Positions 13,143 through 21,519 of a stretch of DNA of 64,000 bases are shown here, in pieces. The stretch is taken from IMG/VR virus record IMGVR_UViG_3300027710_000025, positions 1 to 64,000 of that record; one strand, written 5' to 3'. This stretch comes from a virus. Numbering within the stretch: the stretch's first letter is position 1; each line of letters starts with the position of its first letter. A program made the position numbers and the translations under genes. Below the pieces are notes generated by a model. It had not been told where the DNA came from. It worked only from the letters and a program-made list of their open reading frames with translations, and ran no database searches.

Positions 13143-13149
13143 TAATTTA

Positions 13150-13157
13150 CTTAAATA
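13150..13157 (+). promoter_or_regulatory. T4-type late promoter
   Basis: CTTAAATA, 9 bases before the ATG at 13167. Confidence 0.6.
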
Positions 13158-13166
13158 TCTGTATAT

Positions 13167-13385
13167 ATGAACAAAGCACAGTTTCAAAAAGAGTTGTTAG
13201 CTTATACGCATAGTCTTTTAATACAGAGTCAATATGCGGATGCTGAACGCTCACAACAGTTATGCTATCAAATGGGCGTTCTTTTGAGTATGTTAACTGA
13301 CCTAGCTGATGCTGACTCATACAACTATAAACGGATCTTATACACAGTGTATCCGGAACTTAGACCTCCTGCCAAGCGAGGTTGA
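13167..13385 (+). CDS. Small helical protein, 72 aa
   Basis: First rightward gene. All-helical (MNKAQFQKELLAYTHSLLIQ onward), no recognised family. It directly follows a late promoter motif with a very short leader. The phosphomannomutase-like gene starts 31 bases after its stop. Confidence 0.7.
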   Translation: MNKAQFQKELLAYTHSLLIQSQYADAERSQQLCYQMGVLLSMLTDLADADSYNYKRILYTVYPELRPPAKRG

Positions 13386-13416
13386 TAACTATGAGTTCTT
13401 ATTGAGAGAACTATAT

Positions 13417-14097
13417 ATGAATTTTGTTTTTGATGTTGACGGTACACTGACACCTAGTAGAGCACAGATGGATCCTGAGTTTAAGCAGTGGTTTAAGAAT
13501 TGGATTAGACACCGGCCCGTGTATCTGGTCACTGGATCTGATTACGCTAAAACACTGGAACAGGTTGGTCGTGATCTTTGTGAATCAGTAACGGGTGTAT
13601 ATAACTGTGCTGCCAATCAACTGCATCGAAGTGGTGTTCAAGAGTATTCACAAGAGTTTACCTTATTACCCGAACAGAGAGGGTTCTTAGAAGGCCTATT
13701 GGCTGGATCACAATGGCCCATACGCACTGGCAATCACATAGAAGATCGAGGTGCTTTGGTTAACTTCAGCACAGTGGGTCGTGGTGCTGATTCGGCACAA
13801 AGGGCATTGTATTCAGCTTGGGATCGTTCTGTACAAGAACGCAGACGTTTAGCAGTGTTAATTGAAACTCGTTATCCCGAACTGAGTGCTACAGTAGCGG
13901 GTGAAACGGGCATTGACATATACCCACAGGGCCGGGACAAGAGCCAGATCTGTACAGATATTCGGGGCATTGTGTTCTTCGGGGATCAGACACAACCGGG
14001 TGGTAATGACTACACTATCAGTCAGCAGGCCCAAACAGTTCACACTGTCTCTTCGTGGTCTGATACTTGGGATATACTTCGAACCCAATATGCCTAA
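13417..14097 (+). CDS. Phosphomannomutase-like HAD enzyme, 226 aa
   Basis: Starts MNFVFDVDGTLTPSR: the DxDGT motif of HAD phosphotransferases, Asp6 nucleophile and Asp8 acid/base. Later segments follow the eukaryotic alpha-PMM (HAD IIB cap) layout: TGVYNCAANQLHRSG, FSTVGRG, 'GIDIYPQGRDKSQI' (PMM: D-[IV]-P-x-GxDK) and 'FGDQTQPGGNDYTI' (PMM: FGDxTxPGGNDxEI). The family interconverts mannose-6-P and mannose-1-P, feeding GDP-mannose. It heads the modification island and overlaps the next gene by 8 bases. Substrate is inferred. Confidence 0.82.
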   Translation: MNFVFDVDGTLTPSRAQMDPEFKQWFKNWIRHRPVYLVTGSDYAKTLEQVGRDLCESVTGVYNCAANQLHRSGVQEYSQEFTLLPEQRGFLEGLLAGSQWPIRTGNHIEDRGALVNFSTVGRGADSAQRALYSAWDRSVQERRRLAVLIETRYPELSATVAGETGIDIYPQGRDKSQICTDIRGIVFFGDQTQPGGNDYTISQQAQTVHTVSSWSDTWDILRTQYA

Positions 14098-15571
14098 AGC
14101 AGAGTGTGTGATCTTATGGAGTGATCAAAGCTGGACAGATCAGTCTAATGAGATCAGCAGATCGCTGAATGCGGGCTATCAAAAGAGCCTGGGTCCCTAT
14201 TTGATCAGCAGTGCATTAAGGGATCAGGGCTATGCTACTCAAGTGGTTAATATCAGCTACATGACCTGGGATCAGCTGTGGGCACAGGTAGAACCCCTAT
14301 TGGATCGAGATACACTGTGGGTAGGAGTCAGCACTACATTTGCCGTTAGAGGCCTGTTTGGGCTGATGACCCTGAAATCGGATTGGCGACAGATCATGCA
14401 GTTCATGGCCCGTGTACGCACAGTGAGTCCCCGGTGTCAGTTTGCCGCTGGTGGCTACTTCTCGGGAGTATGGACTAAATTGGGCTGGTGGGTGTTTAAA
14501 AATCACAGTGACGAAAGCATACTAGCGTGGACAGATCATTTGGCCGGCAAGAACCCCTTATGGACCCATACCAATCGCATCATAGAGGGCAATCATAACG
14601 AGTTGTTTAAGACTCGTGTACACACATGGCACGATGTAAGTCGGGGTGAAGCCCTGCCCTTGGAGATCAGCAGGGGATGCAGATTCAAGTGTGCGTTCTG
14701 TAGGTTTAGCCTAAATGGCCGGGCCAAGAACGATTATCTACGTGACCCCCAGTGTATTAGGCGAGAGCTGGAGTCAAACTACGCACAATGGGGTACCACA
14801 CGCTATACCCTAGCAGATGACACTTTTAACGAAAGCACAGAAAAGCTGGAAGCCATATGGCTAGCAGTAAAAGACCTTGAGTTCAGGGTCAGCTTCTCTG
14901 CATACATACGTGCTGACCTATTGGAAAGCCACCCTGAGCAGATTAGCTTGTTACGTGATCTGGGCATTGAGAACGCTATGTTTGGCATAGAGAGCTTGAA
15001 CCCCCGCAACGGGCCCATAATTGGCAAAGCCCGTGACCCCCAGCGTACCATAGACTTTATTGCAGAGCTGAGAACCCAACACTGGCCCGGCGTGGGTCTG
15101 CACTCGGGATTCATATTGGGACTGCCCTGGGATCGACCTGAGTCCTCGGGTGCTGAGCTAGCAGAATGGGCTGTGAGTGAACAATGCCCCCTGCACAGTG
15201 TCAGCATAGAATCACTGAACATCATACGTCCCGCATGGCGTAAGTTCTGGAGCGAAAACAACACCCTGAGCCTGTTTGATGCCGATGCCGAGAAGTATGG
15301 GTATCTGTGGCTAGACCCCCGTGAGCAAGAGTGGACTAACAGTAATACGGGTATGAGTTTAACACAGGCCTATTTGGACAGCTACCGTGCTATGGAGAAG
15401 ATCTACCATCATGCTGATCAGCATAGGGTAGCGGGTTTTGCATTTAACCGATTCATTAATTTGGGCATACCCGAGTCAGTGTTGACTACCCAGACCATCA
15501 AGCAGATCAGCCAGCAGTGGGATTTACCCGAACTGACTCGGCAGCGTCATTGGCTTTGCTCTAGCTCTTGA
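14090..15571 (+). CDS. B12-binding-type radical SAM protein, 493 aa
   Basis: N-terminal 150 residues have the Rossmann-like pattern of cobalamin-binding domains (for example TLWVGVSTTFAV). The radical SAM core follows: 'ISRGCRFKCAFCRFS' gives Cys197, Cys201 and Cys204 for the 4Fe-4S cluster, then 'LADDTFNE' and 'MFGIESLNP', typical strand motifs. This architecture is used for methylations and ring or C-C chemistry; the substrate here is unknown. Start at 14090 overlaps the preceding stop. Base composition is GC-richer than the genes after 18.5 kb. Confidence 0.85.
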   Translation: MPKAECVILWSDQSWTDQSNEISRSLNAGYQKSLGPYLISSALRDQGYATQVVNISYMTWDQLWAQVEPLLDRDTLWVGVSTTFAVRGLFGLMTLKSDWRQIMQFMARVRTVSPRCQFAAGGYFSGVWTKLGWWVFKNHSDESILAWTDHLAGKNPLWTHTNRIIEGNHNELFKTRVHTWHDVSRGEALPLEISRGCRFKCAFCRFSLNGRAKNDYLRDPQCIRRELESNYAQWGTTRYTLADDTFNESTEKLEAIWLAVKDLEFRVSFSAYIRADLLESHPEQISLLRDLGIENAMFGIESLNPRNGPIIGKARDPQRTIDFIAELRTQHWPGVGLHSGFILGLPWDRPESSGAELAEWAVSEQCPLHSVSIESLNIIRPAWRKFWSENNTLSLFDADAEKYGYLWLDPREQEWTNSNTGMSLTQAYLDSYRAMEKIYHHADQHRVAGFAFNRFINLGIPESVLTTQTIKQISQQWDLPELTRQRHWLCSSS

Positions 15572-15696
15572 ATAGCCACTTGCAGTTGAAATATGTTGGC
15601 CAACAGTTCTGCACTGGGCTCTTGATTGTATGCTAATTGCAGTTCGGCTAGATTAGTCTGTAACATCAGTAAATGAGTTTGATTTTTTGTGTCCAT
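15547..15696 (-). CDS. Small coiled-coil protein, 49 aa
   Basis: MDTKNQTHLLMLQTNLAELQ then AELLANIFQLQVAIQELEQ: heptad-like leucines. It lies opposite and overlaps the end of the radical SAM gene by 25 bases. A late promoter motif (15702-15709) ends exactly 5 bases before the ATG. Confidence 0.5.
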   Translation of the reverse strand: MDTKNQTHLLMLQTNLAELQLAYNQEPSAELLANIFQLQVAIQELEQSQ

Positions 15697-15701
15697 GCAG
15701 A

Positions 15702-15709
15702 TATTTATT
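15702..15709 (-). promoter_or_regulatory. Late promoter, leaderless type
   Basis: AATAAATA then TCTGC then ATG (15696): the start codon falls on the predicted +1. Confidence 0.65.
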
Positions 15710-15710
15710 T

Positions 15711-15718
15711 GGTAAATA
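15711..15718 (+). promoter_or_regulatory. Late promoter
   Basis: GGTAAATA, 15 bases before the ATG at 15734 with AGGGAG between; back-to-back with the minus-strand late motif. Confidence 0.6.
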
Positions 15719-15733
15719 CGCAGGGAGATAATA

Positions 15734-15922
15734 ATGGCAGGATTCTTTTCAGGTACAGGTAACACCAGTGAGTTAGGCAGAGTAGCTCGTGCTCTGTATG
15801 GCTACGGCTTGGGCACACAGGTAGGCTTGTACTCGCCCTGCTGGACTTACTACGGGGGCGGGGCCAGTAACGTGCAACTCAGTGCGTCATTCGCTGGACG
15901 CTATTATCCCGGTTCTTACTAA
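15734..15922 (+). CDS. Small Gly/Tyr-rich late protein, 62 aa
   Basis: MAGFFSGTGNTSELGRVARA followed by Gly/Tyr/Ser-rich sequence ending GRYYPGSY. Late promoter and an AGGGAG site precede it. Short Gly-rich late proteins are usually virion components; no family recognised. Confidence 0.65.
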   Translation: MAGFFSGTGNTSELGRVARALYGYGLGTQVGLYSPCWTYYGGGASNVQLSASFAGRYYPGSY

Positions 15923-15952
15923 TCAAGAACTTATCTAACAGTTAACTTGGGC

Positions 15953-15960
15953 GTTAAATA
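15953..15960 (+). promoter_or_regulatory. Late promoter
   Basis: GTTAAATA upstream of the gene at 15981; leader contains AAAGGAG. Confidence 0.6.
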
Positions 15961-15980
15961 CACCAAAGGAGACTCTATCC

Positions 15981-16487
15981 ATGGATATGACAATTGTGAC
16001 TCGACTATTATCGGGTCAATGCACTAAACAAACTCGCTGGGAATTCGTTAATTTTGTTCTAGAAGAACACGGTGAATTTAAAGGTCGTGCTGCCCAGGCA
16101 GTATTAGCACGCCGCAGACAAATACAAGACCTATTAGAACACACTGCCCAAGCAAGCCTACGTACTGATCTAGTCAATGAAGCTGTTCAGCTAGATGAAT
16201 GGTTGGATCGGCACACTGAACAAGAGCTTGCAGACATGCTGGCCACTATTGAAGATCAGGAAGCTGACTATTGGGCAGAGCGTCTAGGGCGTGAAGCTGC
16301 TGTGGATCTAATGAGCCAGGGCAAAGTCAGCAAAGAAGTTATGAGCCGTGCAGTATTACTCAGCGAAGAAGGCTATCGAAAATTTGCTGAAACTTGCGGC
16401 AGTATCAGCTACGTGATCAGCACTACTTCTAAAGAAGTAGAGATGTCTCAGGGCTATGCCACAATGCCAGAGGGTATGCCAAGATGA
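15981..16487 (+). CDS. Helical late protein, 168 aa
   Basis: All-helical, charged protein (MDMTIVTRLLSGQCTKQTRW onward) with coiled-coil potential at about residues 45-115. Strong AAAGGAG site. Overlaps the following glycosyltransferase gene by 4 bases. Function unknown; could be a virion or scaffold component. Confidence 0.75.
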   Translation: MDMTIVTRLLSGQCTKQTRWEFVNFVLEEHGEFKGRAAQAVLARRRQIQDLLEHTAQASLRTDLVNEAVQLDEWLDRHTEQELADMLATIEDQEADYWAERLGREAAVDLMSQGKVSKEVMSRAVLLSEEGYRKFAETCGSISYVISTTSKEVEMSQGYATMPEGMPR

Positions 16488-17224
16488 GCTTACTTAAGAA
16501 AGCACTCAAGACTCAGTCCCATACACCTGCGGCTGACACAGAACAAACCGCCGCACCTGCGGAAAAACGTGAGTCAAAACCTGTATCAGATAAAGAAATT
16601 CGTCTAGCAGTATGTGTACCCTGCAGAGAAATGATACATTCAGTGTTCAGCCACAACCTACATAGTCTATTGAACTATAATTGGAACAAGGGCATTGATA
16701 CCAAAGTGTTTTACAATATGGGCACCCTGTTGCAAAATCAACGCGAAAGCCTAGTCAGTGCTGCTCGTAGTTGGGCAGCTACTCATATCTTATGGTTAGA
16801 CTCAGATATGAGCTTTCCGTTCTATACAGCCTACAAACTGTTAGATCACGATCAGCCTATTGTGGCGGGCAACTATGTTACTCGTCAGATGCCCTACAAA
16901 ACTGTGGCCTATACTGAAATTGGGGGAAACTGGGATCAGTTCCTCAAACACAACAAAGACACCGCTATCAGCAAAGATCTATTAGAAGTAGAAGCAATGG
17001 GCATGGGCTGTATGCTGACTGATATCACAGTGTTTGACAAATTGCAGCATCCTTACTTTCCTGTAACTTGGAGCCCGGAGTCACAAGATTATCTAGGTGA
17101 AGACATTAATTTCTGTACTGCTGCTCGTGCAGCTGGTTATAAAATTCAAGTAGATGATATATTAAGTCGCCAGCTAACACATATTGGTGCATTTGCGTTT
17201 GGACACGATCTAGTACAAAATTAA
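16484..17224 (+). CDS. GT-A glycosyltransferase, 246 aa
   Basis: Residues 40-60 'RLAVCVPCREMIHSVFSHNL' begin a GT2-type nucleotide-sugar fold; 'ILWLDSDMSF' supplies the DxD metal site (Asp106, Asp108); 'LGEDINFCTAARAAGYKIQVD' is the acceptor-side ED motif common to GT2 enzymes. The first 35 residues are a flexible Ala/Pro/Thr linker. It probably adds sugar to a virion or host-surface acceptor; the sugar is unknown. Confidence 0.8.
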   Translation: MSLLKKALKTQSHTPAADTEQTAAPAEKRESKPVSDKEIRLAVCVPCREMIHSVFSHNLHSLLNYNWNKGIDTKVFYNMGTLLQNQRESLVSAARSWAATHILWLDSDMSFPFYTAYKLLDHDQPIVAGNYVTRQMPYKTVAYTEIGGNWDQFLKHNKDTAISKDLLEVEAMGMGCMLTDITVFDKLQHPYFPVTWSPESQDYLGEDINFCTAARAAGYKIQVDDILSRQLTHIGAFAFGHDLVQN

Positions 17225-17226
17225 AT

Positions 17227-17234
17227 TATAAATA
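17227..17234 (+). promoter_or_regulatory. Late promoter, perfect TATAAATA
   Basis: Ahead of the structural protein at 17265; the leader carries TTAGGA. Confidence 0.75.
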
Positions 17235-17264
17235 ACAAGTTACATTTAATTTAGGAATTTATCT

Positions 17265-18116
17265 ATGGCCGGCTCAGGAGTCTTTCCAAAAACAGCTTCA
17301 CTTGATATTATATATCAAGGCGACTATAACACTATTCAATCTACCATCAACGGAGTATTGAGTACTTATTATGGGCAGACTCCTCTCAGCAGTCAAATAT
17401 CGGCTAATCCTGTGATCGCAGCACCTGCGTGGGATAATCTACGTTTAGATATCAACAAGTGCTACAAACATATCACTAATACAGATAGTACCATTCTTGA
17501 TGTTGATCCTCAAGACATTATCCTAGCAGGTGATGCCAACGCTTATAAGGTCGCTGCTGACTATTGTGAAACAAACAAGGCCACTGTGGCTGCTGGGCAA
17601 TTAACTTCCAATGTTAACTCAAATTCTAGTAGTGCAACTTGGAACGGAATTCGTATCTTCAAGACAACTTATAGTTGGACTGGTGCAGACGCAGCTAATT
17701 ATTGGTTCAATTTGGGTGGCAGTTTTGTAGTGGCCATAGATGGATCAAATGGTCTTGGCACTGCAAAAGATAACATGTGGCTGACTATTATAAACTCAAT
17801 GCCCGATCAGACTTACAGTAATACCCAGTGGGATGCAGGTGCAAGCATTGATCTTATTTCTTATGGCACTATCGGATCAGTCTACTCCGAAAACTATGCC
17901 AGGATTGAGATTCAAAAAATCAGTGCTACGCAATTAGATGTAACTGTCACACTCAATGACGCGGATACGGGTGACCAACAAAATGCTAGTCCAACTCCGG
18001 GTCTTCCGGTTGATGAAAACGTCGATGTTGACGTGTCTGCTAGCGTCACTAGATACAGCAGCTTTGACAGCATTGTTGCACCAGCAGTTACAGTAACTCC
18101 TGTTTCTAACTTCTAA
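17265..18116 (+). CDS. Putative virion structural protein, 283 aa
   Basis: Ser/Thr/Asn/Gly-rich, low in Lys and Cys, beta-rich, with typical virion composition. Opens MAGSGVFPKTASLDIIYQGD. A perfect late promoter precedes it and it forms its own small unit between enzyme genes. It might be a substrate of the neighbouring modification enzymes, but that is speculation. Confidence 0.7.
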   Translation: MAGSGVFPKTASLDIIYQGDYNTIQSTINGVLSTYYGQTPLSSQISANPVIAAPAWDNLRLDINKCYKHITNTDSTILDVDPQDIILAGDANAYKVAADYCETNKATVAAGQLTSNVNSNSSSATWNGIRIFKTTYSWTGADAANYWFNLGGSFVVAIDGSNGLGTAKDNMWLTIINSMPDQTYSNTQWDAGASIDLISYGTIGSVYSENYARIEIQKISATQLDVTVTLNDADTGDQQNASPTPGLPVDENVDVDVSASVTRYSSFDSIVAPAVTVTPVSNF

Positions 18117-18161
18117 TTCAAGATTAGTTCCCAACAGCTAATTTTTAAGATAATTAGCTGT

Positions 18162-18500
18162 ATGGAAACACTTGATCAACAATTAGAAGCGGCACTGAGT
18201 TTTGCCCAATATCAAACAACTCTTAATCAACAACGTCGGCTGCTAAAAGAACAGTTCGAAACAGACACTGTAGTGGCCTATAATGGTGGACTGTTTAAAG
18301 TAACACAAGAATGGCTAGCTAGCATTGACAAAGAATCAAATTGGATACTAGATATGAATCGTAATCCAGTTATGATTGCCAACCCTAATGAGCTTTATGA
18401 ACTGGCTCGAACTGCTTATCAAACAGCACTAGCCGAATATGGCGATGCATATCAGCAACTTCGTCGCCAGCGTAGTGTTAAATCCTTAACTGATCTATGA
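18162..18500 (+). CDS. Conserved T4-like phage protein, 112 aa
   Basis: Helical N-terminus (METLDQQLEAALSFAQYQTT), then 'DTVVAYNGGLFKVTQEWLAS' and a C-terminal helix rich in Arg/Gln. Similar proteins occur in T4-like marine phages beside structural genes; role unknown. Overlaps the next gene by 4 bases and opens the long coupled array to 28727. Confidence 0.7.
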   Translation: METLDQQLEAALSFAQYQTTLNQQRRLLKEQFETDTVVAYNGGLFKVTQEWLASIDKESNWILDMNRNPVMIANPNELYELARTAYQTALAEYGDAYQQLRRQRSVKSLTDL

Positions 18501-19300
18501 GCAAGGGTGTATTACTTTTTGCACACAATAACGAGCAAGTGGACTACGGGCTCATGGCCTATTGGTGTGCTACTAGGGTAACTAAACATTTAGGAGTCGG
18601 TGTAACATTAGTTACAGACTCGGCCACTGTTGGCGGACTTGATACTAATGTTGTAGGATGGCGTAGTGCTTTTGAATATGTTATCATTCAAGAAAGCCAT
18701 GCTACACAGACCAAGCGGTATGGTAGTGTTACTAATCAATTAACATTCCATAACTTAGATCGCATAGATGCTTACTCACTTACTCCTTACGATGAAACAA
18801 TAGTAATGGATACTGATATTGTGATTCAAACCTCCGCATTGTCTAAATTGTGGGGATCTGAGAATGACTTTGTGGTATGTGATTGCAGTACTGACCTGTA
18901 CGGACAAACAACAGATGAATTTAAATGGGTAAGTGATCGAAGTATTAAATTCTACTGGGCTACTATATTCTACTTTAAGCGGACTGAATCTGCTGAATTG
19001 TTTTTTGATGTTTGCAAATGGTGTAAGGTAAACTATAGATGGCTCAGTCATGTATACGAACTTCCAGCCGGCCCTATACGGAATGACTTCATTTGGAGCA
19101 TAGCCTTACATACATTAAATCATTCAGCACCTACAATACCGCACAACCTACTACACAGTAATTTTGAAGATAGATTATTAGATATGTCGGATACCGCTGT
19201 TAAATTTTTAACACCTACAGGACTATGCAAGGTTAACGCAGATGTACATGTGTTTAACAAATTTGATTTATTAGAACAAATCAACAAGGAGTTAGTATGA
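18497..19300 (+). CDS. GT-A glycosyltransferase-like protein, 267 aa
   Basis: Opening strand 'KGVLLFAHNNEQVDYGLMAY', then 'LTPYDETIVMDTDIVI' with Asp105 and Asp107 as the DxD metal site of a GT8-like fold. Later 'FYWATIFYFKRTESAELFFDVC' matches its neighbour at 19297, showing the two arose by duplication. ATGA overlap on both sides. Donor and acceptor unknown. Confidence 0.75.
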   Translation: MSKGVLLFAHNNEQVDYGLMAYWCATRVTKHLGVGVTLVTDSATVGGLDTNVVGWRSAFEYVIIQESHATQTKRYGSVTNQLTFHNLDRIDAYSLTPYDETIVMDTDIVIQTSALSKLWGSENDFVVCDCSTDLYGQTTDEFKWVSDRSIKFYWATIFYFKRTESAELFFDVCKWCKVNYRWLSHVYELPAGPIRNDFIWSIALHTLNHSAPTIPHNLLHSNFEDRLLDMSDTAVKFLTPTGLCKVNADVHVFNKFDLLEQINKELV

Positions 19301-20073
19301 CTAAAGGTTATCTAGTTATGGCCCAAGGCGAACAGTATGCTAGACAAGCAGAAGCATTAGCGAAGAGTATATCGTCTACACAGTCTTGCATTAGTCGTCT
19401 AAGTGTTATTACTGATCAAGAAGTTGATCATAGTTTATTTGATCAAGTAATCGCATTGCCTGTTGACCTTGCACCTGATGCTAAATGGAAAATTGAAAAC
19501 CGTGTTCAGTTTTATGATCTAACTCCGTATGATGAAACAGTCATATTAGACAGTGATATGCTATTCTTATCGGACGTTAGTCATTGGTGGACACATTTAG
19601 ACAAGTACGAATTATTATTAACTGACAAGGTAAAAACATATAGGGGAGAATGGGTGGGTGCAAATAATCCTTATCGATTTGCTTTTACAATTCACAAGCT
19701 GCCTAATGTATATTCTGCATTCACTTACTTTAAAAAGACCCAGTTGACTGCTGAGTTCTTTACATTAATAAAACAGATTGTACTAAATTGGGATACATGG
19801 ATTTATAGATACACTCCAGATTATATACAAAAGTCTCCTTCTATTGATCTTGCAATGGCTATTGCAGTTGACATCATGGGAATAAATGAAGAAGTTATTA
19901 GCAAAGAACAATTTCCTACATTTACCCACATGAAAGGAAAAATACAAGGATGGAGAAGTGGAGTCGACGATTGGACTGCTGTCGTCGATACTTACTATTC
20001 AGAAGACGGATTACGATTAAACTCTCACCTCCAGACTGGAATACTACATTATGTTAAGAAAGATTTTGTATGA
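19297..20073 (+). CDS. GT-A glycosyltransferase-like protein, 258 aa
   Basis: Paralogue of 18497-19300: 'YDLTPYDETVILDSDMLFL' gives DxD at Asp85/Asp87, and 'VYSAFTYFKKTQLTAEFFTL' aligns with the upstream enzyme. Basic C-terminus. Coupled by ATGA to both neighbours. Confidence 0.75.
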   Translation: MTKGYLVMAQGEQYARQAEALAKSISSTQSCISRLSVITDQEVDHSLFDQVIALPVDLAPDAKWKIENRVQFYDLTPYDETVILDSDMLFLSDVSHWWTHLDKYELLLTDKVKTYRGEWVGANNPYRFAFTIHKLPNVYSAFTYFKKTQLTAEFFTLIKQIVLNWDTWIYRYTPDYIQKSPSIDLAMAIAVDIMGINEEVISKEQFPTFTHMKGKIQGWRSGVDDWTAVVDTYYSEDGLRLNSHLQTGILHYVKKDFV

Positions 20074-20615
20074 TTGTATATTATGATCCAGAGAATGGAA
20101 ATCTATTAGGAATGTCTTATAAGATTGATCCTGCAAAAACACAACACCATTTTGAAACGTTTGATCCTATTGCAGAAAAGATATTTCTAGGACAAGAAAA
20201 AATAACAAGATATTATGCAGTTGTTAAATCGGGACCTTCTCGGCAAGGTTTTTTAAAATTAAAACACTCTAACAATTCTAATATCAATAATAATAAAAAT
20301 AGAATTGTTAAAATTAAACAAAATTTAGATTCTGCTGAACTAACTGTTGCTCAAGATACTGTGACAAAAACAGTAACGCTGAGTATCCTACCATCTACTC
20401 TGGCATGGTGGGAATTAGACCAGTTTTACTCTAAGAAAAAATGTATAATAGTTGCATGTGCGTTGAATAATCCGTTTGTGCCTTATTGGTCTAAATCTTT
20501 TAGCTATACAGACTTTGAGACTGATATTGTTATTCCGTATACGGGCTCTGATAACATAACTTTTTATACCACTAGACTATTTGATTCATATAAACATGAA
20601 GTTAAACCTATCTGA
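20070..20615 (+). CDS. Unknown late protein, 181 aa
   Basis: Beta-rich protein opening MIVYYDPENGNLLGMSYKID with an Asn/Lys-rich low-complexity patch at about residues 67-85. No family recognised. Embedded in the glycosyltransferase array with overlaps on both sides (20 bases with the next gene). Confidence 0.75.
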   Translation: MIVYYDPENGNLLGMSYKIDPAKTQHHFETFDPIAEKIFLGQEKITRYYAVVKSGPSRQGFLKLKHSNNSNINNNKNRIVKIKQNLDSAELTVAQDTVTKTVTLSILPSTLAWWELDQFYSKKKCIIVACALNNPFVPYWSKSFSYTDFETDIVIPYTGSDNITFYTTRLFDSYKHEVKPI

Positions 20616-21519
20616 AATAGACTGCATCTTTCTAAGCTACGATGAACCAAATGCTGATAAGAACTGGGCAGACTTATTAAACAAAGCACCTTGGGCTAAA
20701 CGTGTTCACGGAGTTAAAGGCAGCGATGCTGCTCACAAAGCCTGTGCCGCATTAAGCGAAACAGATCAGTTTATTACGGTAGATGCAGACAACATTGTTG
20801 ATGCAGAATTCTTTAACATATCAATTGATACAGATAAGTTACCTAAAAAAGAGCAGACACAATTAAGTTGGGCAGGCCGTAATACTATCAATGGATTAGT
20901 CTATGGCAATGGTGGATTGAAATGCTGGACTAAGGACTTCGTGTTGAATATGCGAACACACGAAGATGCAGACACAGGCACTAACCAAGTAGACTTCTGC
21001 TGGCAAGACAATTATGTGCAAATGGCTGACTGCTATTCTACTGTGCATAATAATGCCAGCTCATTACAAGCATGGCGTGCAGGTTTCCGTGAAGGAGTTA
21101 AGATGACACTTAATCGAGGACTACGACAAGAGCTGTTACATCCAAAACGTCAACTAGGAGATAGAAACTATCGTAGATTGATAATGTGGTGTTCGGTAGG
21201 ACAAGATGTAGCAAACGGAATTTGGGCTATTCACGGTGCAAGACTAGGCTGCTATATGACCAATTGCACTGATTGGGACTATATACAGGTTAGAGATTTT
21301 GAATACCTAACAGAATACTTTAATAATAATGTTGCTAATTTGTCTGAGGAGATGTTACAATCTAGTAGTGTCACTCTCGGCAACGACTTACGATCTAAAT
21401 TGAATTTACCAGTTGCAGACTTAGATGCTACGCAGAGCAAGTTCTTTAAGGAAGTTTGGATCAATCCCTCTAGGACAAACACCGCACTTACCGAACGAGA
21501 AGTTACCTGGGATTTATGA
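20596..21519 (+). CDS. Phage glycosyltransferase-like protein, 307 aa
   Basis: Signature 'IFLSYDEPNADKNWADLL' then 'RVHGVKGSDAAHKACA' and 'FITVDADNIVDAEFF', a phage family that looks like a GT-A fold with DxD (DADN). The homologous block recurs in the C-terminal half of the next gene. The family appears in T4-like aquatic phages; biochemical role not established. ATG at 20596 is preferred over an upstream TTG. Confidence 0.7.
   Translation: MKLNLSEIDCIFLSYDEPNADKNWADLLNKAPWAKRVHGVKGSDAAHKACAALSETDQFITVDADNIVDAEFFNISIDTDKLPKKEQTQLSWAGRNTINGLVYGNGGLKCWTKDFVLNMRTHEDADTGTNQVDFCWQDNYVQMADCYSTVHNNASSLQAWRAGFREGVKMTLNRGLRQELLHPKRQLGDRNYRRLIMWCSVGQDVANGIWAIHGARLGCYMTNCTDWDYIQVRDFEYLTEYFNNNVANLSEEMLQSSSVTLGNDLRSKLNLPVADLDATQSKFFKEVWINPSRTNTALTEREVTWDL

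Larger units (their letters stand above)
12734..13149. other. Gene-free switch region, possible replication origin
   Basis: No plausible gene in over 400 bases. The plus strand is G-rich with nine GGTG words from 12743 to 12935, then flips to C-rich up to about 13040. A tandem 11-bp repeat (cagatcggtgg) sits at 12778-12799, TAGAATGGTG recurs near 12896 and 12926, and two DnaA-box-like TTATACAC words lie near the right end. It separates leftward early from rightward late genes. Confidence 0.55.
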
